From Mimachlamys varia (Eukaryota; Mollusca; Bivalvia; Pectinida; Pectinidae), in assembly GCA_947623455.1 (NCBI GenBank), contig OX392534.1, positions 9,806,001 through 9,870,000 on the forward strand: DNA of 64,000 bases. The letters run 5' to 3'. The notes under the pieces are model-generated. The model worked only from the letters and a program-made list of their open reading frames with translations. It ran no database searches and was not told where the DNA came from. Within the stretch, counting starts at the first letter, position 1; each line of letters begins with the position of its first letter. Position numbers and translations under genes: made by a program. Of this stretch, positions 24,530-39,718 are shown piece by piece.

Positions 24530-24775
24530 GTAACCCCTGGATATCGGGGATGAAGAGAGCGTTGGTGAGCGTAATTCTTGGTTATCGGGGATGTGGAGAG
24601 CGTAGGTGAGCATAAACTGTAACCCCTAGATATCGGGGATGTAGAGAGCGTAGGTGAGCATACACTAACCCTAGATATCGGGGATGTAGAAAGCGTAGGT
24701 GAGCGTAACCCCTGGATGTCAGGGATGTAGAGAGCGTTGGTGATAGTAACCCCTGGATGTCGAGGATGAGCCTTG
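24530..24775. repeat. 41-bp minisatellite, unit 2 (about 6 divergent copies)
   Basis: Same family as 8048-8475, with length variants such as GAGCATAAACTGTAACCCC. Confidence 0.9.
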
Positions 24776-25529
24776 GTGAAAGTCTTACGATACACAAAAA
24801 GCATATCAACATTATGTGCGAAATGTGTCTTGATGGTTATCAATTTTTATAAACGTTAAGATATCATTACACCCTGAATAAACATGGTATAGCATACATG
24901 TAGATACCTCTGTTGTTCTGTACAATCCACACCGAACAGATAGAAATCTATCACACATGAATTAGCAGCTGAGTGGTTTTGTCTTTTCAATTAAACAGAC
25001 AAAATTCAAAAATCGATCACTGTAAAATAAAGTCTTTAAAACTACGATAGATTTGAATACTTATTCAATTTTGAAAACAATTATATACGGTTCAGTATTT
25101 TTTCTAGAAGGGATATGTTAATTTTCTAACTACTAATATGGTACTCTAAAAGGCATTTTCAGTGTATAACGTGTTTCTAAGGATATAGAGACTGATGATG
25201 TGTACATAATACAAAAGAACAATATATATTTTCTTTATTTCGTTATTTCTTTAGTATTTATCTCACTCGGTTGTCCAATCAATTAGAACACGCCTGGCTT
25301 TTTAATGATCATATTTTTCAAAATGCTCGTCAATCTAATATGGGCATTTAAGAATAAGAGGAAACTCCTTACCCATGTATGGTTTCGTATGATTCGGTTA
25401 AGAGGTACTACTTTAACACCGTTACCGGGAAGTTTGATTTGATTTGGCAATTTTGTACAGAATGTTTGTATGTTACAGTATATGTCATTACCCCGGTTCT
25501 CACTTTGAGTCATAATATTTTTATTATGA
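24776..25529. other. Spacer downstream of minus actin, unit 2
   Basis: Counterpart of 8476-9289. No gene recognised. Confidence 0.4.
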
Positions 25530-25760
25530 TTTATGTTTCTGACCTAATTTTTTGTTTCTGGTCTAGTTTTATGTATCTGACCTAGATTTACATTATCTAA
25601 CATACATGTAGATTTACACGTATCTGACCTAGATTTATGTTTCGAGTCTAGTTTTATGTATGATTTACATGTATCTGACCCAGATTTACATTGATCTGAC
25701 CTAGATTAATGTTCCTGGCCTAGTTTTATGTATATGACCTAAATTTACATGGAAGTACTG
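25530..25760. repeat. TGACCTAGATTTA-type array, unit 2
   Basis: Short version of the array at 9290-9515, lying beyond the predicted polyadenylation signal of gene 3 (25848-25853). Confidence 0.85.
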
Positions 25761-26482
25761 TATATAATTGTCACAATACATATTTCATGTTATCTAAACA
25801 GTAGTAACTCGCGATAACAATACACACTCAAAAGTAAGAATAACAATTTTATTATCAACAAATTCTATCATCTGATAGTTATATAATATATATATGTGTT
25901 ACAAATATCATACACAATGACTTTATATATACTCTCTTACAAACATATAAACAAAACATTCAATAGAAAACGCAAAAATATTGGAGTAGGACAAATAGCA
26001 ATAATATAATAAATACCATATGACTATGAATTATAGAAATAAATTAAAATAAAAAGTCACGTATGAGGAATGATTAAGTATTCAAGCATACAAACTGGCA
26101 CATTGGTATATACATCCTACATTTACTCATTGTCAGTGAACATATAGTCGAAATATTTATGCAAATCAAACTATTTATGAATTTCATAATTCGTCGGTGC
26201 CAACTAAATATTAGTGAATAGAAATATAAAACATATTCTTACTTCTAAATATGTTTAAATGCATTCAAACTCATGAGTAGCTTACGAAAAAACATTGTCT
26301 TAGGTTGCCATAAAATTGCAGCTAATACACTTCACATGCCTGTTCTACTGTCTGAACATTACGGTCAAGATTCCATGTTCAGTCTAATATTCCAGTATCA
26401 TATTATCAAAATAACCCCAATCAGACATCATAGTCAAAATGGCATCAGCCCTTAGAATACCAACGACCTACATCCAAACTGG

Positions 26483-26735
26483 CCTCATTCCATTGTCAGC
26501 ATATCACGGGCAAAATTCCATTGTCATAATATCCCGGGCCAAATTCCATTGTCATAATATCCCGGGCCAAATTCCATTGTCATAATATCCCGGGCCATAT
26601 TCCATTGTCATAATATCCCGGGCCATATTCCATTGTCATAATATCTCGGGCCAAATTCCATTGTCATAATATCTCGGGCCAAATTCCATTGTCATAATAT
26701 CCCGGGCCATATTCCATTGTCAGAATATCACGGAA
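26483..26735. repeat. 28-bp minisatellite, unit 2 (about 9 copies)
   Basis: Same unit as 10243-11213, here mostly the CCCGGGCC variant. It lies in the predicted 3' UTR of gene 3. Confidence 0.93.
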
Positions 26736-26866
26736 TCTCACGGGTTATATAAGTAAGATATTACGGGCTATATTAGTAGGATATTACGGGCAGATTCCTT
26801 TGTCGTTATATGGCAGGTGTACAAAAGGAGGTTAATGTCATTTCCACCGACATTTCCATGTAAAGT

Positions 26867-29800
26867 CTAGAAGCACTTTCTATGAACGATTCCTGGTCCA
26901 CATTCATCATATTCCTGTTTTGAGATCCACATCTGTTGAAACGTAGACAGTGATCCAAGGATGGATCCACCGATCCACACGGAGTACTTTCTCTCCGGAG
27001 GTGCAATCACTTTAACTTTCATGCTGTTTGGTACGATGCCATCCAATTCTTTCTTGAACCGGTCAGCCATACCTGAATCGTAAGAAGGACATACATGTAT
27101 TAGCTATGATTTTATAGGCGAAAACGTAACCTTAAAGTCAATGTAATACAACCATGATTTTTGTTTACTTACGTGTTATTAAAATAAAACTGCGGAACAA
27201 AATTAGAACATATCGTTTTTTTCTGTTGTTAACAGCAATATACATACATACCTGGAAACATAGTACTTCCGCCGGACATGACGACATTGCTGTAAAGATC
27301 TCGTCGGATGTCGATATCACAAGCCATGACAGAGTTGTGTAGATGTTCGTGAACTCCATTGGATTCCATTCCTAAGAATAACGTTTATTTATATTAAGTA
27401 TATTTAGTAATATTTGTGTTTTTTTTTATCGATTAATCAAGATTAGCGAAAAAATATCCCTTTCCTTTCAAAGATTCATATTGACCATAAATTAAAGAGG
27501 CATCACGGTAAAACTATATTATTTTATGCTTATTTAGAATTATTGTATATATGAATTTAATGTATACTCTTGTGGAAAATTAATGGGCGATTTACGCTGA
27601 AATATGTTCTCAAAAATTTTAATTAATAATTAAAAAAGGGAATCACTATTCGTTGATCAACGATTTGGACATGTACATTTTTTTGCATCACATCTGATAA
27701 CGCATGCGCATAACAAGCTACTTCGGTAAACAAAAAATGGCGATCCGCGTGACCTACATGTAACTACCAAGCGAAAAGTGGCCGAATGGTCAAATTTTAA
27801 CGTAAGGATTATATTACGGAAGCATAATGAGGGATGGGAAGTATTCAAGGGAGAGACTAACAGCCCAATTGTTTGCATTGTTACAGTTTTCTTCTGGATA
27901 GCCGGTGACACAGTTTTGATTTGGTTTTGGGGCCTCCCAAGGGATAACTCTTTCATTCCTCTGTTACATGAAATGCGTGTGTAAAACTTCAAAGCGTGCA
28001 TTGTAATATTCCCTTTATAATATTCCAGTAAAACGGCATTATTGATTATATTGCTGAAGAGAAAGATCTTTTCACATACAAGAAGAAAACCCGTATGGGG
28101 GGGGGGCTACGTTGTAAAACGCCGGTATCCCGGAATAAATTTATGTCATCATGTGCGGATAAAAAAATCTTGTCATACCTAATCTATAAAATACGGATTG
28201 TACAAATATTATCGGGTTTGGACCCCAGCGTTAAATTTGATATGAACCAAAATATATGCATTATATAAGTGAAGTCATTAATTCATAAAAAAAAATCATA
28301 TACATGTATGTCCCATGTCTGCAGTTGTGTTGAAAATGTTAACGAACCTTTAAATTTACATAAAAAAAAGTAAAATGAATCATAACATTTATAAATGGAT
28401 TAAGTATTGGACATTTATCTTCTCGACAAGTTCCAAATTTGAGATATATATTATCACGGACTTAGATTATCTAAGTCCGTGATATTATACATGTATTCTA
28501 CATGTTTAGTGCGTGGTGCGTCATATAAGTGCACGGACTTCCCTGATACATATATAATTGTAAGTGTTAAAGTATGTTGACGCTGAAAGTTGGATAGATT
28601 TTAGATGAATATATAGATAGTCTGAAAATAAATCTTCAAGACGTCGAGTTGTATAAAAAAAAAATCGGAATCATTTCATTTTATTTTTTTACTTTTCAAT
28701 GCATGCACATCTTTTGTGAAATGGTTCTAAATGAGGATTCGAGAAGATAACTTTTACAGAAATTAAGGTTTGCCCTATGGTTGTCATCGTCGGAAACCCA
28801 CATGACACTGTTAAACGTACAATGTAAGAGTGCAGTGTCGTGTGGGTTTCTGGCGATTTGCATCGGTTTCAGTCAGGTACTGATGTCGATAAATGATGCA
28901 GAGATGTCGACATAAATTTCTTCATATGAATATCGTGTGGAATTAACGTCTGATTATTAATGTGAATGTGATTCAATAAATTTATACACGGACTTTGTGT
29001 CTGGTTCATCATCGGACGTACATGTATATACATTACGCGTCCCCTCTTGGGCCCCTTCGTCAAATTGACCGAGAACGCTTTCACTTGACGCGTGATCAGC
29101 GCTATTTTTATCGGGCTTTCCCGAGGAATGCAATTTTGCAAGTGGCTAATAAACACATTTTGAGTGGACTTTGAATATTGAAATAACAGGAAAATGTATC
29201 TGGTAGTGCAAACAGCATGTACATTCAAGAACTTCATTGTAGACTTCCCCGGGATGCCCCTTTAAACACTGCTTACCTATAAAGCTTGGTTGGAAGAGAA
29301 CCTCTGGACACCGGAACCTTTCGTTGCCAATTGTAACAACTCCACCGTCCGGAAGTTCGTACGACTTCTCGACTGTTGAGGACGTTGATGCTGACGTCAT
29401 TTCACTCTCAAAGTCTAGGGCAACGTAGGACATCTTCTCCTTCATATCACGGACAATCTCCATTTCAGCTGTAATTTAGAAATCAGTCAAATCATATTTA
29501 AATGATAAGTCCTATAAGTATTTTGATTATTTCTGTAAAGGAGACTATTTTGCTTGAATATTGTTAATAATAATAAAAATCAGAAAAGATCATATTGGAC
29601 TTACAAGAAGTTGTGAAGTTGTATCCTCTCTCGTGGAGAATCCTCTGGAGGTAGGATGTGAGGTCACGGCCTGCCAGGTCCACACGTTTGATGGCGTGAG
29701 GGAGGGAGTAGCCCTCGTAGATAGGTACCACGTGTGACACGCCATCCCCGGCATCAAACACGACCCCTGTGGTCCGTCCGGAGGCGTACAGAGACAGCAC

Positions 29801-30779
29801 AGCCTGTATGGCCACGTAGAAGGCGGGCGTGTTGAACGTCTCGAACATAATCTACAACAGATTAAATTTGGAACATTATTAAATCTGGATTTCCTATTAT
29901 GGATTGAAACATGACTTTATTGCGAACATTTGTACATTATTCCATTAGTTTTGTTTTTCGTTTGCGATTTTGTTTCGTTTTCTTAAAGTAATGGTGTTTT
30001 ATACAAGAAGTAATTGAAAACAACATGAAATATAATTTCATAATCATTTGAAATGAGATTTGGGATATTTATTTGCATTTTTTTTTTGTTCTTATAACAT
30101 CTTAACCCTGTGGGATGTATAGTTCTGTTTTACCTGTATCATTTGTTCTCTGTTGGCCTTGGGATTCAATGGCGCCTCTGTCAACATGACCGGATGTTCC
30201 TCGGGAGCCACACGGAGCTCGTTGTAGAAGGTGTGATGCCAGATCTTCTCCATGTCGTCCCAGTTGGTGACGATGCCGTGTTCCACCGGGTACTTCAGAG
30301 ACAGTATCCCGCGTTTGTTCTGAGCCTCGTCTCCAACATAACATTCCTTGGCGCCCATACCAGCCATAACCACCTGTTGTGTAAGTAAATGTTTTCATTG
30401 TCAAACGAATATGTCTACAAATAATGTTTCGAATTATTTTTCAATAAACTAATTTAAAATATCAACTAGGGAGTCTATTTAGACACCTTCTCGAAAGGAT
30501 GTGAATATGGAAAAACAAAGCATTTTATTTTTGTGTCATGAAAAGGAAAAATTATGTGCTTTTGTCAGATATACCTGCAGATATAATATGATTATTGTTT
30601 TAACGCTGTATGTTGATATTATGAAATATCATAATTAGCATACTCACATCATAACGTGGCCGCCCTGTAACGGCGGGAAAAACTGCACGTGGTGCATCAT
30701 CTCCGGCAAATCCCGCTTTACACATTCCACTTCCGTTGTCAATGACAACAGCGGCGATATCTTCTTCAAATGTAGACAT
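26867..30779 (-). CDS. Actin, minus-type, unit 2 (gene 3; complete, enlarged intron 4)
   Basis: Exons 30779-30648, 30373-30134, 29851-29605, 29468-29277, 27371-27252, 27072-26867 keep the standard lengths (132, 240, 247, 192, 120, 206) and intact GT-AG sites, giving 378 codons. Intron 4 is 1,905 bases against about 140 in gene 1, owing to a TTAA-flanked insertion. It carries the minus-type residues, plus private changes Q121 (NREQMIQ), V154 (TTGVVFD) and S190 (LTSYL). Residue 280 is His (EHLHNS), as in gene 1, where genes 5 and 7 have Gln. The noncoding first exon is about 31423-31275; its acceptor joins at 30820. Confidence 0.96.
28452..28484. repeat. Perfect 16-bp inverted repeat, 1-base loop
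   Basis: TATCACGGACTTAGAT and its exact reverse complement flank a single T. Internal to the intron-4 element. Confidence 0.9.
28793..28850. repeat. Hairpin with 18-bp arms, one mismatch
   Basis: GAAACCCACATGACACTG (28793-28810) pairs with CAGTGTCGTGTGGGTTTC (28833-28850). The left arm and the bases before it (CATCGTCGGAAACCCACATG) resemble the stem region in the 3' UTR of the plus-type actins (CATCGTCGGGAACCCACGTG). Confidence 0.85.
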
Positions 30780-31447
30780 ACTTTTTTGTTATCTTGTTAT
30801 TCCAACTTCTTCCTGCTTCCCTACAATGGTTTAAACTAACATGAGTTTTTTTTCATTATTTACAACTCTATATATGACGTGGGCCAGTTACGATTTGACA
30901 ACCGGTATCTCACAAATTGCTTTTTTGGCGAGGATTTACAGACCAACAAACTTGCAAATTAGTTATTTATGCGAAAGAATCAAGGAAAGTTAACAAGTTC
31001 AAGTTCAAGTTTTTTATTGACCTTAAGTCATTCGAAATCTAATAATGACAACGAGAAACTACACTGGGAACCGAAAATAATAAAAGAAGCACAACAGAAA
31101 GAAAGAGAAAATAGCATTTAGTTTTTATGCGAGAACGACAAATACGCCTACTAATAAGTGAGTGCTTGGGTTTGTTTAAGCCTATTACAGTTTTTTGTCT
31201 TAATTGTGGCACTATAAATTTAATAGAAACACTTCCAAAATGTCATTTTAAAGTTAAATAATATCATATTTTACCTTAAATTACTGTTTCTTTGCCTTCT
31301 TTATTTGTGTGCCTGCAAGTAGTCCTGCTCTATTGTCTAAGGAATAGTAGCTGTACTTTCTGTGTCTCTCCTGTAAAGGGTCTGTACCTCTGTGTCTCTT
31401 CGTTGGGTCTCTGGTCGAGTTTGAAACCTCATGGTCTCACCACGTAC

Positions 31448-31643
31448 TATATAGTAGTGCATCGCCTCTTCTGAGAAATCTGACAAACTCTAATTCTGTT
31501 CTGGGAATAATCCATATAAGGTAGATATAACAATTAGTTTACTTGTCATCGACCTAAAGATTGACCTGACTAACGCTACGGTCGCTAGTCTAAAAATAGA
31601 CATGATAGGTGTTTTCCGAGTACAGGTAAACACAGGTGAGTCA
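31448..31643 (-). promoter_or_regulatory. Promoter of gene 3 with perfect CArG box
   Basis: TATATA 31448-31453; perfect CArG CCATATAAGG 31512-31521 (SRF site; palindromic in form); MEF2 CTATTTTTAG on the minus strand 31590-31599; CAGGTGAGTCA 31633-31643. The noncoding exon ends at 31275 (AAG|GTAAAA). Confidence 0.7.
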
Positions 31644-32879
31644 GTCGAATGTTCTATTTATACAAATTCTATTTCGGTCTACATATATGTACACCCGTTT
31701 AGTCACTACATTTGCTTCAGTGTTGGCCTTATACTCTATACAATCTGTAACGGGACTTTCATTATCAGTATCTTACTTTTGCTCCTCATTTCCGTTCAGA
31801 CACCTATATTGAATATCAATAATTTTGCAATAGCGTTTGCAGTAAGAATCCCTATGTAAATATCAATATGAAACTATCTAAAAATAGTACCTTACACGAG
31901 TTCTTCAAATACGTTTCACGTTTTTCAACACCTTAATATGATTGTTTTCAGCATTGTTGCTGTGTATAATATTCAAATAATAAATATTATTCACATTATA
32001 ATATAGAATTACATGTAGGCAATGCGTACGTTTTCCAGCTATATTTTGCTTTGACGACTGTGGTAAAATAACTGCATTAACTGGCCTTATTTTACATGGG
32101 AATAGATTCACTGACGGTTGTTAATTGAACTACGTGTATTTAATTACGGACCAAAACCTGCAAAGTATTGCACACATACAAACAATCAGGTTCATCAAAT
32201 ACCGTCACAGATGACATTACTGTTGTCATGTACAGTCCTCTTTTTGTTCTAGTCCTACAAGATACAAGATACAATAATTGTTATTTAGTATCGTGTATGT
32301 AATAACGGAAACATAACTCTGGAGAGCTATTATTACAACAAACAAATACCGAACTAACAAGCAAGCAACATCAGAGGTTCATAACCACATCAGGGATAAT
32401 TCTGGCTCTTAAAACCTATGGCAGAATTTGAGGGGTTTTATGAGATTAGTAAAATGTCTTTGAGATTTTGCTATATAAAGTAATACCATTTTGAAAATTT
32501 TAATGGGATTTTCGGAGAAAATATGGGTAAAAATCCCCAAATCTCGCTATATTAACAAAATTATATATCACAGTATACTGTAGTTAAAGCTAATGGCACT
32601 TCGGACAAAACTACATGCATGAAGGTTAACAAAATTGATGCTGCCACATACATGCACACAAAAGAGTTAAAAAAACAATGGAACATGGTTTATAGTTTGA
32701 ACGTAATGGCTAAAATAGCATAGGTTAAAACCTGACCGAAAATACGTTGATGTTACATAAATTAAAAAATGATGATTTGACAAGCAGAAATCGTAGAAAA
32801 AGTAACTAAATATATGTATAGAGTAGTTTAAAAGACAGCCAGGAAACATGATAAACATTTGGCACAAACAAAACAACAT

Positions 32880-33093
32880 ATAGAGCAGGAACAAAACTGG
32901 CCGTACCAAGTGTGCAAAAATCTGCGAAAGCTCGGAAAGTTCCTACATTCCTCAGTTCATATGACAGACTGTTCCACTCTTGGACAGCATCAACTAGAAA
33001 ATATTTTCCATACCTTATTGTGTTAACGCTTAGTACATAGTGTGCTCTCTTACCTGAAATTATGTTTAACATTATTTTTGACAATAAAATCAT
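32880..33093 (-). mobile_element. LINE RT C-terminal remnant, unit 2 (best preserved copy)
   Basis: Minus-strand frame reads VNTIRYGKYFLVDAVQEWNS, then LSYELRNVGTFRAFADFC. This matches the usual C-terminal end of LINE polymerases (RYG..SF..DGA..WNSLP..IRN..SF..FK). Truncated and isolated. Confidence 0.65.
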
Positions 33094-33542
33094 TTAAAAA
33101 ATCTGGAGCTAGGCCATTTAAAAATAATAATTAAAAAAAAAAACTTCTGTAGCCATAGTCTTTACGCTAGCAACATATAAACAGGCGAGGTTGTTTCTGC
33201 GTACGAAAGTTATCACTTAAGTAGAATCATTTGCAAAAAAAAGCGCAAAACTCTTTCATATATCTTTTTATTTTCATGTGTTGCTGGGGCTACAAAATGC
33301 CGGTTAGGGTTCATTAATTAAAATTCGATAAAATAAAAGATTTAAAATAGTATTTTTCCTTTCTTGTTAAGACAATTTCCTAATTCCTTTCAAAACAGCT
33401 AATCTTTTTAATCTTTTGGGGGCCTTTCTACAGATCTTAGATATATGGCCATCAAAGAGACAATGTCCACTACAGACAGTATAACACTGTTTTTGTATTA
33501 ATGACCTGGTCTCCAATTGAAAAGGATGAATAATAATATTAA

Positions 33543-33700
33543 ATGCCTTCGAGTGGTTGATGCTTAATCCATGTTTATTATCGTATATTTGACATTTTCT
33601 ATAATTGTAAAGCCTCGAAGCTATATATACACAATATTACAGATTCATGTCAAATTACGATAATAAACTCGGGATAGAAGCATAGAACACTCGAAGGCAT
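33543..33700. mobile_element. Foldback element, unit 2
   Basis: Same site and inverted ends (ATGCCTTCGAGTG / CACTCGAAGGCAT) as 16221-16377. Confidence 0.75.
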
Positions 33701-34049
33701 GAAAAGAAGGACTTCCTTTTTTTCTCGAAAAATAAGTTAATAAATGAAATAGGAATGCCAGCAACACACTTGAAGATACACTATTATGTAGCTTTAAATC
33801 AAATTACTTCAGGGTAGGATTATTCTGTTATTAAAACAAATAAAAAATGTTTCTTCCATATCAATGTACCACTCATCATCGTTCATCAGTTGTGCCAGTA
33901 TTATAATTGTGTTATTGATTGACATTAATTCATACACATTAATCTAAACTTTACCAATACATCTTTAAAAAATCAAGTAGAAACATATATTTCAGGTCAA
34001 CAATTGTGTGTATGCACATGTTCCCTATACACTAAGCCTAAAGCAATAT

Positions 34050-34302
34050 TGACTCACCTATAGTTACCTGTAATCGGAATACACCTTGTCGAGTATAATT
34101 TCTATTTTTAGAATGTCGACTGGTGTGTTAGTCAGGTGAGTCACAGAGATATACTGTTTATATTGCACAAATCGGTAGTAAGTACTACATATAGATAATT
34201 CGAGAGTATTACTAATTGTTTATATACCTTATACGGAACCTGTTCACGGAACAAGATTAGAGTTTGTCAGACTTCTCAGAAAAGGCGATACACTACTATA
34301 TA
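34050..34302 (+). promoter_or_regulatory. Promoter of plus-type actin, unit 2
   Basis: TGACTCACCT 34050-34059; MEF2 CTATTTTTAG 34102-34111; CAGGTGAGTCA 34133-34143; CArG-like CCTTATACGG 34227-34236; TATATA 34297-34302. Noncoding exon about 34327-34494, acceptor before 34809. Confidence 0.65.
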
Positions 34303-34839
34303 GTACGGGGTGAGACCATGGAGATTCAGAATCAACCGCTGATTTTACAGCAGAGACACAACACTACATCCCCTACAGGCCAGACACAGACATTTCTACT
34401 ATTACCGAGCCGATTGAGAGACAACTTTTGAACTAATTAGCAACGTAACAGGAAGGTCAACGAAAAGAAAAAGTTTAGAGAAAGAAAAAGACAGGTAACC
34501 ATTCACGCATTTTAACGTTATAACCAGTTCATTTACGGAGTATGGTAAACAAAAACAAGCTATAAATAGGACTAAAGACTAAGTGTTTCGAGTATTTGTT
34601 TCCCTTGATAACTTTAAGTTAAAGGCGTATGAATTTTTCATCTATTTCTTATAATGTACATAAATAATTCATTATCATAAATTTTTCTCCATTTTATTAA
34701 AAGTTACCAACTGTTAATCCTCGTCGAAAAACTTAAATCACACGATTCTTGTTTGACGGTGTGGTACTATTTATAAAGCTTTAATACAACTTTTTGTCCC
34801 CTTTTTAGGATAATACGAAATACTAGAATACCAGAAAGT

Positions 34840-37144
<2,305 letters not shown>

Positions 37145-37556
37145 ACTTAACATGACGATTTAACAATGACGCTGTTTGAATATCTGTGATACATTGAAGA
37201 TCATCGTCGGGAACCCACGTGACAGTACTCTTATGCCCGACGATTATTGAGAATATTGTTTCGCGATTTACTGGAATCTTAAATTTATTCTGAATAATCC
37301 GACATTTATATTTGCTGCAGTGTATAATGGCAACAAGATCCGTGCAAAAATCTAAACCAAAACAACAACAACAAAAACACCTCATGATGTGTATATGCAT
37401 AGTTATAGTTTAGAAATAATATCATGTTAAACTTACATCTGTTGTTCTACTAAGCTACATTGTATTTGTGATGGTCGTAAGACGGGTTGATATAGGTTTG
37501 TACCGTGTTCAACCCGCCAAAGAGTGAAAAATGGTACGGTACTGTTTTAAGTTTAA

Positions 37557-37905
37557 AGGCCCAATATTAGTAACTTAAGTGAAGTTTTGTGATTCTGAAA
37601 AATTCTGAAAAAAATCCAATTAATAACCATGCAAAAATCAGCCTTAAACGAAGTACACCTGAGCGGTAACTTACAAGAAACTCTTGACAAAAAAAATCCA
37701 AAGAATTGAAAATAATTCAGGTGGGGCCCACTTCAACGAAGGTACAATACGGTTCGAAATGGACGCGTGTTTCAACTGTTGCTGTACCGGTAACCGCGAA
37801 AGAATACATATTAAATATTGCTGATATCAGTTAATCTTAATTAAATCTATAAATATAACAAGTTATAAGGCTTGATTTTTGCGGAAAGTTACGTATATTT
37901 GGCCT
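37557..37905 (+). mobile_element. TTAA-flanked MITE (family A), unit 2
   Basis: TTAA at 37553-37556 and 37906-37909; same insertion as 20245-20592. Confidence 0.85.
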
Positions 37906-37909
37906 TTAA

Positions 37910-38360
37910 CATTTAATCACTGTAGATGCAGTAACATACATTGTGAATAAGGACAGTATGAAAGAAAAGCCATATTTGTAAAACCCACGTGCATCCATTT
38001 CACGTTAACGTTGCTCGATGTTATGTAATGATATTACTTATATTTTCTTAGATTTTGTACTGTATATAGGAAAGGAAATCCTTGTAAGGATTTATAAGGA
38101 AACTTGTAAGGAAATCCTGTGTATAGGAAAGGAAATCCTTAGAAATCCTTGACAAGCTTTTTATTTTGTCTGTATGAAAGAAAATTCATTTTTGTAAAAA
38201 CTCATATGCATGTACATCCATTTCACATTAATAATGCTAACTTGTAAGTAATGATATTACTTATATACTCCTAGATTTTGTACAGCTAGGGAATTCCAGA
38301 GGGTTTTGACAAGGTTTTTATTTATTTATTTATTTTATGTTATATATTGTTGATAATAAA
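37910..38360 (+). other. Predicted distal 3' UTR and polyadenylation signal of gene 4
   Basis: Counterpart of 20600-21050, with AAGGAAATCC-type repeats and the TTGTTGATAATAAA signal (AATAAA 38355-38360). Confidence 0.45.
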
Positions 38361-38379
38361 TTGATTACAAATATTTCTG

Positions 38380-39169
38380 TTTTATTTTATTCCTCTTGGA
38401 AATATGGAAATATTTTACCGGGTCTTAATGATTCGATACATGGTAAGGCCTGTATGGATTAGCTCCACACTCATTGGACGTCTCCCTTCAGCTAGGACTA
38501 ACTACGACCAACATGGACAGCTTACTTCTAAGCTATGCGGTAAACGTGATGATTTCAATTTTCCGATCGTGAACTTTCTATTATAGTAACATCCCTTCTT
38601 CTCCAACCTATGGTGTTTGCATGTCGCAGTTTATTCGATATTCTAGGGCTTGCTCTAAATATCGTGATTTTCGTGATCGATATCGACTTCTGACAAACAA
38701 ACTAAGAACACAAGGATTCGAGAGATGCAGGTTTATCAGAACTACGGTCGCCATCTTTGTCGTATTGAAAAATATTCTATATCTTTAAGTGATATGAAGA
38801 TGGACGGTATTGTCGCCCGTCCTAATAAGCCATTCGACAAATTCAGCCTCGTATGAAATAAATACAAGTCAGCCAAAAGTGGGGCACAGTTAGTGCCCAT
38901 TGGAATTCCAACAATCTACTGGAAAACTTTCCTCCGACCTTAACAAAGATATTTTCAACCAGGAATTCAATCATTCATACTATATGTATATCTTCCTCAG
39001 TATATTTTAACCTAGCTTTCGTTGTGTTTTTCACAAAGTATGCTCTAAGATAGCTCACAACCATGTATTTGTATCGCCGTTCACCTTTCTTGGAGAAGAA
39101 AGCTCTCATTATGAGAGACCGAAGAAGTTTTTTCAGTTTGGCATGTGGTATTGTAGTGTATGACAACAT
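38380..39169. mobile_element. RT remnant with facing halves, unit 2
   Basis: The plus-strand C-terminal half (about 38404-38760, KRDDFNFPIVN) faces the minus-strand N-terminal half (39169 to about 38800, GIPMGTNCAP region). A short deletion removes part of the KFYGRH segment present in units 1 and 3. Confidence 0.7.
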
Positions 39170-39718
39170 TTTTGCTCAACAAAACCGAGAGCTTACACAT
39201 TTGTCTTCCTAATCATAATCTTAACAAGCATAAGATACGTTTTGTCTTTCAAATCATAATCTTAACAAGCATAAGACATTTGAATGTGCTTCATGTAAAT
39301 ATGATGATGTAAAACTAAAATATTGATCTATTGAATCAACCAACCGTTCATTGGCATTGAAGACATTTTATTATTTCCATTTTCAATTATTTTCTACTAT
39401 TTTTAAAGTATAACAGCAGAATATATCAGGATGATTGTCTCCCCTGAACCACATACCCTGCTATTTAGAAAGCCTTCCGTCCATTGTGTGTGTGTTTAAT
39501 CATACAAGCATCCAAGAGACCGAACGTTGTTTACATTGCTGGTAACAATGGAAATTTCTTTTTTAATTAACATTTCTTCAGTGAAGCATGATCTTTGTGT
39601 TTGCACACATTTCATCACAACATTTTACCTAGACCTATAAAGCTGAGTGAGCATTAACTAATGATTTCAAGTTATCCACACAGTAGTCACTGATGATAAA
39701 ATTACATACTCAGTAAAA

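Larger units (their letters stand above)
27496..29261. mobile_element. 1,766-bp TTAA-flanked DNA element in intron 4 of gene 3
   Basis: Absent from the other genes, whose intron 4 reads straight through ATTAAAACACT. Here the site is split as TTAA (27492-27495), AGAGGCATCACGG at the left, CCGGGATGCCCCT at the right (reverse complement AGGGGCATCCCGG), then TTAA (29262-29265). Thus imperfect 13-bp inverted ends and a TTAA duplication. Inside are two long hairpins (28452-28484; 28793-28850). Frames of up to about 114 codons show no transposase motif; non-autonomous. piggyBac-type mobilisation is inferred from TTAA. Confidence 0.8.
31650..34045. other. Head-to-head regulatory interval, unit 2
   Basis: Counterpart of 14360-16740, holding a LINE remnant (32880-33093) and a foldback element (33543-33700). 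No gene otherwise. Confidence 0.5.

Noticed and set aside
27657..28001. 114-codon minus frame inside the intron-4 element as a transposase
   Set aside because: No DDE/DDD-type motif or other domain visible; not supported.
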